Source: an uncultured Lachnospiraceae bacterium (GTDB lineage: Bacteria; Bacillota; Clostridia; Lachnospirales; Lachnospiraceae). From it: a DNA stretch of 26,210 nucleotides. The stretch covers positions 1-26,210 of the forward strand of contig CAJTTI010000037.1 of the NCBI GenBank assembly GCA_910579225.1, read 5' to 3'. The stretch's first letter is position 1; each line of letters begins with the position of its first letter. The notes under the pieces are model-generated. The model saw only the letters and a program-made list of their open reading frames with translations. It did not search any database and was not told the DNA's origin. Shown piece by piece: positions 21,354-26,210 of the stretch. A program made the position numbers and the translations under genes.

Positions 21354-22151
21354 TCAATCGCCTCCTCTCTTTTTATATAGCCGGTCGATCAGCCAGATGG
21401 ACAGCACCGACATCACGCCCAGAATCAAAACCGTCTGCGTGGTGGTGGGAACCAGATACTCCAGCCGACCCACGCTCTCCCTGACACCATGGCGGACCAT
21501 ATCTCCAGCGCACCAGATGTTTAAGAGGGGAAGCGGCATCATCCAGCAGAGGAACCTGGGCAGGACCTCATAACAGCTCTCGACGGTCAGGCTCAGGACG
21601 CTGTAAAAGACGCACAGCAGGATGGAGAAGATATAGGTCTTGCTGAAAAAGACCACCAGCACCACCAGGGGCAGGGTGCCCGCCGTGATGAAGAACCCCA
21701 TCTCCACCGCCACCCACAGCTTATAGCCCAGCCCGCCCACCTCGGCGATCAGGCTTCCACAGAAGATGGTGATAACAGCCGAGGACAGGCTGAAGGTCAG
21801 CCCGAAGAGAAACAGGACGATGATCTTGGCGAAGATCATCTGGGTACTTGTTACCGGGATGGTCCGCAGGTTTTTGAAGGTGTCGTTGTCCCGCTCCATG
21901 AAGAACAGCATGGCGGCGATGACGCCGATGACGCAGGGCAGAAGCAGCTCTACCGCGTAGCCTATGACAAACTGGTAAAAGGCATCAAAGAGTTCGGCTT
22001 TTGTGTCGTATCGCTCCATCATGCGGGGGGTAAGCATCATCATAGCCAGTGGAGGAGGAAACAGGAACGCGGAAAGGATCACAAAGGGAATGAACTTTTT
22101 CCGCTTCAGCTTCGCCAGCTCGCAGGAGATCAGTTTAAGCAATCCCTTCAC
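21354..22151 (-). CDS. Module 3 ABC-2 permease, second subunit (LanE/LanG type)
   Basis: 265 residues with six helices. The N-terminus reads LLKLISCELAKLKRKKFIPF, and helix 2 ends in MLFFMERDNDTFKNLRTIPVT, the coupling segment shared with the neighbouring permease (DTFKNLRTIPV against DTLKSILTIPV), showing the two subunits are paralogues. The start lies inside the end of the ATPase gene (17-base overlap). It forms the membrane channel with the 259-residue subunit. No residue marks it definitely as LanE or LanG. Confidence 0.88.
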   Translation of the reverse strand: MKGLLKLISCELAKLKRKKFIPFVILSAFLFPPPLAMMMLTPRMMERYDTKAELFDAFYQFVIGYAVELLLPCVIGVIAAMLFFMERDNDTFKNLRTIPVTSTQMIFAKIIVLFLFGLTFSLSSAVITIFCGSLIAEVGGLGYKLWVAVEMGFFITAGTLPLVVLVVFFSKTYIFSILLCVFYSVLSLTVESCYEVLPRFLCWMMPLPLLNIWCAGDMVRHGVRESVGRLEYLVPTTTQTVLILGVMSVLSIWLIDRLYKKRGGD

Positions 22152-23058
22152 CCCCAGTCACCCGCTTGAAGTAGTCCTCCAGGCTCTCCTCCACGGTGGC
22201 GGCCTCCCATACCTCCAGACCGTGCTGCACAAAGGCGGAGACGATTTTCGCCACAGGGGTCGTGTTGGCATCCAGCCGCAGGGTATGGCCGTCCTGCACA
22301 CGGAACTGGGTTTCGTGGAAAATGCCCCGCAAAATCTCCGCCGCCCGTTCCGTATCGGAAACCGCGAAACAAACATATTTGCTGCTTTTGGCCTCCAGGT
22401 CAGCAAAGCTCTCCTCCTCCAAAAGTACGCCGTGGTCGATGATACCGATGTCGTCCGCCAGCAGCGCCACCTCAGAGAGAATATGGCTGGAGATCAGGAT
22501 GGTCTTGCCCCGCTCATCGCACAGCGCCCGGATAAAGGAGCGCACCTCCGCGATGCCAATAGGGTCCAGGCCGTTGATGGGCTCGTCCAGGATCAGCAGC
22601 TCCGGGTCGTGCATCACCGCCAGGGCAATGGCCAGCCGCTGTTTCATTCCCAGGGAGTATTGGGAGAAGAGCTTTTTGTCCCGGTAGGGCAGGCCCACCA
22701 GATCCAGGGCGCTTTGGATGGCGTTCTGGTTTTTCAGCCCCCGCAGGGCGGCGAAAATGCGCAGATTTTCTGTTCCTGTCAGATTGGGATAGAAACCGGG
22801 GGACTCGATGAGGCTGCCGATGCGGGGCAGCAGCTTCTTCTCGTTGCCCGGCAGGGGCTTTCCCCAGATTGCCACTTCCCCGGATGTGGGCTGGGTCAGG
22901 CCCAGCAGCATCTTCATGGTGGTGGTTTTTCCGGCTCCGTTCCGGCCCAGCAGACCGTAGATGCGGCCCTGTTTCACATGGATGTTCAGCTCCGCCACGC
23001 TTTTTTGTGTTCCGTACTGCTTGGTCAGTTGTTTCGTTTCAACTACTATTTCGCTCAT
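22135..23058 (-). CDS. Module 3 ABC ATPase, E-loop lantibiotic-immunity type (LanF)
   Basis: 307 residues from the ATG at 23058 with AAAGGAGG upstream; an in-frame start at 23097 lies in the promoter. Walker A GRNGAGKT (38-45), signature YSLGMKQR (134-141), Walker B LLILDEP (154-160) and His192 are intact. Glu85 replaces the Q-loop Gln (IGSLIESPGFYPNLTG), the E-loop typical of LanF, NukF, SpaF and CprA-type ATPases. It should power removal of a lantibiotic from the membrane with the two permeases. Transcription is divergent from the regulator/kinase pair, sharing a 146-base control region. Confidence 0.94.
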   Translation of the reverse strand: MSEIVVETKQLTKQYGTQKSVAELNIHVKQGRIYGLLGRNGAGKTTTMKMLLGLTQPTSGEVAIWGKPLPGNEKKLLPRIGSLIESPGFYPNLTGTENLRIFAALRGLKNQNAIQSALDLVGLPYRDKKLFSQYSLGMKQRLAIALAVMHDPELLILDEPINGLDPIGIAEVRSFIRALCDERGKTILISSHILSEVALLADDIGIIDHGVLLEEESFADLEAKSSKYVCFAVSDTERAAEILRGIFHETQFRVQDGHTLRLDANTTPVAKIVSAFVQHGLEVWEAATVEESLEDYFKRVTGGEGIA

Positions 23059-23082
23059 GGCGCTTACCTCCTTTGTGAAAGC

Positions 23083-23160
23083 AGTATACAACGCCATCCT
23101 TGAGCGATTCTTGAGGGAACCTTGAGATAACCTTGAGATTGCGCCGGCAGCGTATACAAT
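23083..23160. promoter_or_regulatory. Module 3 divergent promoters with four CTTGAG repeats at 11-bp spacing
   Basis: CTTGAG occurs at 23099, 23110, 23121 and 23132, exactly 11 bp apart. On the minus strand a TATACT box (23088-23083) lies ten bases beyond the last repeat, toward the ATPase gene. On the plus strand TTGAGA (23133-23138), N16, TACAAT (23155-23160) could serve the regulator gene; TATAAT at 23176-23181 is another candidate. One repeat array between two divergent promoters fits control of both operons by the module 3 regulator. Confidence 0.78.
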
Positions 23161-23204
23161 TTGAGGATTCCGCGTTATAATGAGTGCGGACGGGAGGTGT
23201 TCCT

Positions 23205-23900
23205 ATGTTGGACAAAGAGATACTTGTCGTAGACGATGAAAAGGATTTGCGGATGATGATCCGATCCATTTTTGAGAGCGCCGGATATACGCAGATTACA
23301 ACAGCGGTTTCGGGTGAGGAGGCACTGGCGCTGATCGCAAAAAAAATACCCGGCATTATCATTCTGGACGTGATGATGCCGGGCATGGACGGGTTTGAAC
23401 TGCTCCAGGAGATCCGGGCGGTCAGCAAGGTCCCTGTCCTTATGCTCACCGCAAAGGGAGAAGCCGAGGACCGTTTCGCCGGGTTCGAGCTGGGTGCGGA
23501 CGACTACCTGGTCAAGCCCTTTCTGCCCAGGGAATTGCTGCTGCGGGTTCAGGCTATTTTGAAACGGGCCTATCCGGAAAAGAATCGGATCGTTATGCTG
23601 GATGGGGCTGCAGTGGATCTGGACCGGGCGGAGGTTATTAAAGAAGGGCAGCGGATACCCCTGACTGCCAGGGAGTACAGCGTTTTTGAAAGGCTGGCGG
23701 AGAATGCGGGCCGGATTGTCACCATCGGCGTCCTGTGCCAGACACTGTGCGGGGACATCTGGCAGGGATATGAGACAACGCTGATGACCCATATCCGGCA
23801 CCTGCGGGAGAAGATCGAGGAAAACCCGTCAAAACCTGTATCGCTCCTGACTGTGAAGGGTCTGGGGTATAAGCTGGTAGTAAAGGAGCTGGAGAAATGA
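23205..23900 (+). CDS. Module 3 OmpR-family response regulator
   Basis: 231 residues from the ATG at 23205 with GGGAGG in front. The receiver has acidic Asp10/Asp11 in LVVDDEKD, phospho-acceptor Asp55 in IIILDVMMPGMDGFE, Thr in MLTAKGEAED and Lys in LVKPFLPRE. The winged-helix output domain (about 130-231) has TAREYSVFERLAENAGRIVT and YETTLMTHIRHLREKI. It should bind the CTTGAG array upstream and control the divergent transporter operon. The stop overlaps the kinase start (ATGA). Confidence 0.94.
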   Translation: MLDKEILVVDDEKDLRMMIRSIFESAGYTQITTAVSGEEALALIAKKIPGIIILDVMMPGMDGFELLQEIRAVSKVPVLMLTAKGEAEDRFAGFELGADDYLVKPFLPRELLLRVQAILKRAYPEKNRIVMLDGAAVDLDRAEVIKEGQRIPLTAREYSVFERLAENAGRIVTIGVLCQTLCGDIWQGYETTLMTHIRHLREKIEENPSKPVSLLTVKGLGYKLVVKELEK

Positions 23901-25264
23901 AACCTGTGGAACGTTTCTTTCGGAAATACTTTTTATCTATGGCAGGCATCATTGTGTTGTTCCTGCTGCTCAATGTTATCCTGTTTTTCTCTATGCTGAT
24001 CTGGGCCTGGCAGACTTCGACCTCGGAAACGCCAGACCTTTCTATAAACGAAATCTGTGACAACATCATAATGGACGGGGAAGGCCATTTTACAACGGCT
24101 GAGGGACTATCCGGGCTGCTGGAAGAAAATCATGCCTGGGCCATGATTCTGGATGATGCGGGAACCGTCATTTTTCAAAGAGGATTGCCGGAGGAGCTGC
24201 CACGGCGGTACACAACAACAGATGTTGCAAAATTTAGCCGGTGGTATTTGGAAGATTATCCGGTCTATGTGCGGGAGCATCCCCAGGGGCTGTTGGTAGT
24301 AGGCGGTGAAAAAGGCAGCCGGGCGAAATATTACTTTTCCGTCAATGAGAGCTATGTAAGAAAGCTGTTTGTCGGGCTGGCTGCCGTTTTTCTGACGAAT
24401 ATCATGGTAGTGATTCTGATGATCTGGAAGAACACCCGGCATATTGAAAAGGCAGTCACACCCATTTTGCGGGGGATTGAAACGGTTTCCACCGGCCAGC
24501 CGGTCAGCCTCCCGGAGAAGGGGGAATTGGCGGAGATCAACCGGCAGCTCAACAAGGCAGGGGCTTTTATTGCCAAAAAGGACACTGCCCGGGCTGAATG
24601 GATCAGCGGTGTCTCCCATGATGTGCGGACGCCTCTGTCAGTCATGTTGGGCTTTGCCGGACAGCTGGAGGATGACCGGACCCTCCCGGCATCCGCCCGT
24701 GAGCAGGCGGCCTGCATCCGAAAACAGGGAGAGCGCCTGCGGAGTTTGATTTCCGATTTGAACCTCACATCAAGGCTGGAATATTCCATGCAGCCCCTCC
24801 GGATGGAGAAAGTCTGTCTGGTGGAACTGGCCAGACAGGTTGTCTGTGAATTTCTGGACGGTGGTTTGGAGGAGCGATATGGGATAGCGTTCTGCGCTGA
24901 CCAGGAAAGCGAGTCGTTGCCCATCCTGGGTGATGAGGCTCTGCTGAAACGTGCTCTGGGTAATTTAATCCAAAACAGCATCGTTCATAACCCACAAGGT
25001 TGTCGGATTTCTGTCTCGATTCTGTGTGGAGAAGCCGGTATAACGGTCGAGGTTACAGACGATGGTGCGGGGGTATCAGCTGAAAAGCTGAAGGAGCTGA
25101 CCACAGACCACCGCCGCCTGGAGAGTATGGATGAAAAGCTGAACCTGCGGCATGGGTTAGGTGTTCTGCTGGTCCGGCAGATTGCAGAGGCTCACAAGGG
25201 AACCATGACCATGGAGAGCGCACCGCAGAAGGGGTTTAGAACTGTGCTGACATTTCCGGTATAA
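23897..25264 (+). CDS. Module 3 sensor histidine kinase
   Basis: 455 residues. Membrane helices at about 11-37 and 156-177 enclose an external sensor domain of about 118 residues. A HAMP-like linker is followed by His241 in GVSHDVRTPLSVMLG. The N-box (LIQNSIVHNP), DDGAGVS and HGLGVLLVRQIAEAH complete the ATPase domain; the G2 box reads HGLGVLL instead of GLGL. The large sensor and the LanFEG-type partner resemble lantibiotic-responsive kinases of Clostridia, such as the CprK system. It likely senses an external peptide directly. Confidence 0.92.
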   Translation: MKPVERFFRKYFLSMAGIIVLFLLLNVILFFSMLIWAWQTSTSETPDLSINEICDNIIMDGEGHFTTAEGLSGLLEENHAWAMILDDAGTVIFQRGLPEELPRRYTTTDVAKFSRWYLEDYPVYVREHPQGLLVVGGEKGSRAKYYFSVNESYVRKLFVGLAAVFLTNIMVVILMIWKNTRHIEKAVTPILRGIETVSTGQPVSLPEKGELAEINRQLNKAGAFIAKKDTARAEWISGVSHDVRTPLSVMLGFAGQLEDDRTLPASAREQAACIRKQGERLRSLISDLNLTSRLEYSMQPLRMEKVCLVELARQVVCEFLDGGLEERYGIAFCADQESESLPILGDEALLKRALGNLIQNSIVHNPQGCRISVSILCGEAGITVEVTDDGAGVSAEKLKELTTDHRRLESMDEKLNLRHGLGVLLVRQIAEAHKGTMTMESAPQKGFRTVLTFPV

Positions 25265-25312
25265 ATTGTTTGGTTTTTTTCAAAAGTAGATAAAAAGTTG
25301 GAAATTACCCTT

Positions 25313-25361
25313 TATAATAAAACTTTAATAATGAAATCTCCTATTAGCTATTAGATTTCAT
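25313..25361 (+). promoter_or_regulatory. AT-rich spacer with -10 box and hairpin
   Basis: TATAAT at 25313-25318 has no good -35 partner. ATGAAATCT (25331-25339) pairs perfectly with AGATTTCAT (25353-25361) around a 13-base loop, just before the ribosome site of the next gene; no T-run follows. The spacer 25265-25394 is clearly more AT-rich than the modules before it, suggesting a join between separately acquired pieces. Confidence 0.4.
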
Positions 25362-25394
25362 CATAGAATTTTCTCTGAAAAGGAGCTGAAAACC

Positions 25395-25877
25395 ATGTAC
25401 GACAATCCATTCTTATACGCCAATGGAACGGCGAAGGAAGAAGATTTAGACCGCATTGAGCAGAAATTTCATGTAAAAATCCCTGCGGAGGTGCGGGAAC
25501 ACTATCGGATGTATAATGGCGGTTACCCGAAAAAGCCTGTTTTCACGGACAAAAACGGTGAAGAATACATCGTAGACTGGTTTATTCCTGTGCGGCGCGG
25601 GAAAGGACGGTCTATCGAAAAGACACTGGGACTTTTGAGGGAGGATGACGGTGTCATTCCGGAGTGGCTGATTCCCTTTGCCGATGAAGACGGGGGGAAC
25701 CTCTTCTGTTTCAGCGTAAGAGAATCCGACTTTGGCGCTGTCTATTATTACGATCACGAGTTTGAATACGGCGAGGACCCGGAGGAGCACATAACTTGGC
25801 TGGCGGAATCCATCACGGCGTTTATCAATGCCCTGACTGAGAATGAGGATGACGAGGACGATGAAGATGAAGAGTAA
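25395..25877 (+). CDS. SMI1/KNR4-family immunity-like protein
   Basis: 160 residues with AAAAGGAG before the ATG. The pattern ATxEDLDRIEQKFHVKIPAEVREHYRMYNGG (about 13-42, seen in parts), then WLIPFADEDGGNLFCFSV and YYYDHEFE, is the SMI1/KNR4 fold, widely used as immunity proteins against polymorphic bacterial toxins. The tail is almost pure acid (ENEDDEDDEDEE). No toxin gene is visible within this window, so it may be an orphan immunity gene protecting against a neighbour's toxin, or its toxin partner lies beyond the edge. It overlaps the next gene. Confidence 0.85.
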   Translation: MYDNPFLYANGTAKEEDLDRIEQKFHVKIPAEVREHYRMYNGGYPKKPVFTDKNGEEYIVDWFIPVRRGKGRSIEKTLGLLREDDGVIPEWLIPFADEDGGNLFCFSVRESDFGAVYYYDHEFEYGEDPEEHITWLAESITAFINALTENEDDEDDEDEE

Positions 25878-26210
25878 GCGACTTAAATACATAGTTGGAT
25901 TGGCGTCACTTCTCCTTGTGATCTGCCTGCTTCTGAGTTGCTGCAACGCTTTGTTTGTGGCAAGCCGGGAGGAATTTGTCTCGCCCCATGGGACGAACAC
26001 CATCATCATCGAGTACGACCATGTATGCCGTCCGTATGTCTACCAAAAGACCTGGTACGGGAAGCGGGAAATCTGGACCTATCCGAAAAGCGGCTTTATG
26101 GAAACCGTATCGTTTGGTGTGGAATGGCTTTCGGAAAATCAGTTCCGAATGACCAGTGGCTATAGGATAATGGTAGTCCGGCAGATTGTGGCTCTGCTTA
26201 TGGGGGTTCG
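25861..26210 (+). CDS. Probable small lipoprotein, 3' end outside window
   Basis: An open frame of 116 codons without a stop before the window ends. The start is ATG at 25861 or 25867; GAGG at 25854 fits the second better. The N-terminus is a lipoprotein signal: basic MKMKSKRLKY, a hydrophobic core, and lipobox-like LLSC, with Cys about 27 residues in. The mature part contains TNTIIIEYDHVCRPYVYQKTW (in two pieces) and an apparent second membrane helix near the cut (IMVVRQIVALLMG). It overlaps the SMI1 gene end, so the two are probably co-translated. No family was recognised. Confidence 0.7.
   Translation, partial: MKMKSKRLKYIVGLASLLLVICLLLSCCNALFVASREEFVSPHGTNTIIIEYDHVCRPYVYQKTWYGKREIWTYPKSGFMETVSFGVEWLSENQFRMTSGYRIMVVRQIVALLMGV

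Noticed and set aside
22003..23103. 366-codon plus-strand ORF opposite the module 3 ATPase
   Set aside because: Long antisense frame produced by GC-rich codon bias. Glutamine/histidine-rich, no family pattern, no ribosome site; the minus-strand ATPase is clear.
10089..25264. A lantibiotic biosynthesis cluster
   Set aside because: No precursor peptide, LanM/LanB/LanC or leader protease is visible among the genes or in the gaps; only sensing and transport are present.

Overview
The window looks like the tRNA-proximal end of an integrative (probably conjugative) element in a gut Bacillota chromosome, most likely Lachnospiraceae. This rests on style only: Gram-positive Shine-Dalgarno sites before nearly every gene, mid-GC DNA rich in AGG/CGG/GGG, a Tn916-type integrase, and family content (YqaJ, DUF3854-like primase, ParM/ParR-like pair, LanFEG-type transporters). 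No conjugation genes are visible, so self-transfer is an inference.

Layout. (1) 1-437: end of a tRNA-Asn, a decayed tRNA-Cys copy, an intact tRNA-Cys whose 3' end is the probable attachment site, a terminator, and three tandem 11-bp repeats resembling integrase arm sites. (2) 438-1967, minus strand: tyrosine integrase and a small excisionase-like HTH protein. (3) 1968-2736: a long gene-free stretch with a promoter and a structured transcript ending in a strong terminator about 100 nt before the next gene. (4) 2737-7674, plus strand: DNA-processing operon with two unrecognised proteins, a YqaJ exonuclease, a deoxyribosyltransferase-like protein, a truncated RecD2-like protein and a CHC2/TOPRIM-like primase. 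(5) 7740-9952: ParM-like ATPase and probable ParR partner behind a structured leader, a convergent XRE regulator, and a small DUF6809-like protein.

(6) 10008-25264 is the cargo: three consecutive two-component/ABC-transporter modules of the antimicrobial-peptide sensing and resistance type. Module 1 (10089-15024) is response regulator, kinase with almost no external loop, a 50-residue membrane protein, an E-loop ATPase and two ABC-2 permeases. Module 2 (15223-20057) is response regulator, kinase, a Q-loop MacB/BceA-type ATPase and a two-domain FtsX permease. Module 3 is a divergent locus: ATPase (E-loop), two permeases and a YxeA protein on the minus strand (23058-20174), regulator and kinase on the plus strand (23205-25264). 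Each module has its own set of direct repeats spaced exactly 11 bp at the transporter promoter, with a different sequence: ATTTCACA, AGTCA/TGTMA, and CTTGAG. This suggests three insulated peptide-sensing circuits stacked on one mobile element. No lantibiotic precursor or modification gene is present, so the modules probably defend against peptides made by others.

(7) 25265-26210: a more AT-rich spacer, an SMI1/KNR4-family immunity-like protein and the start of a small lipoprotein gene cut by the window edge.
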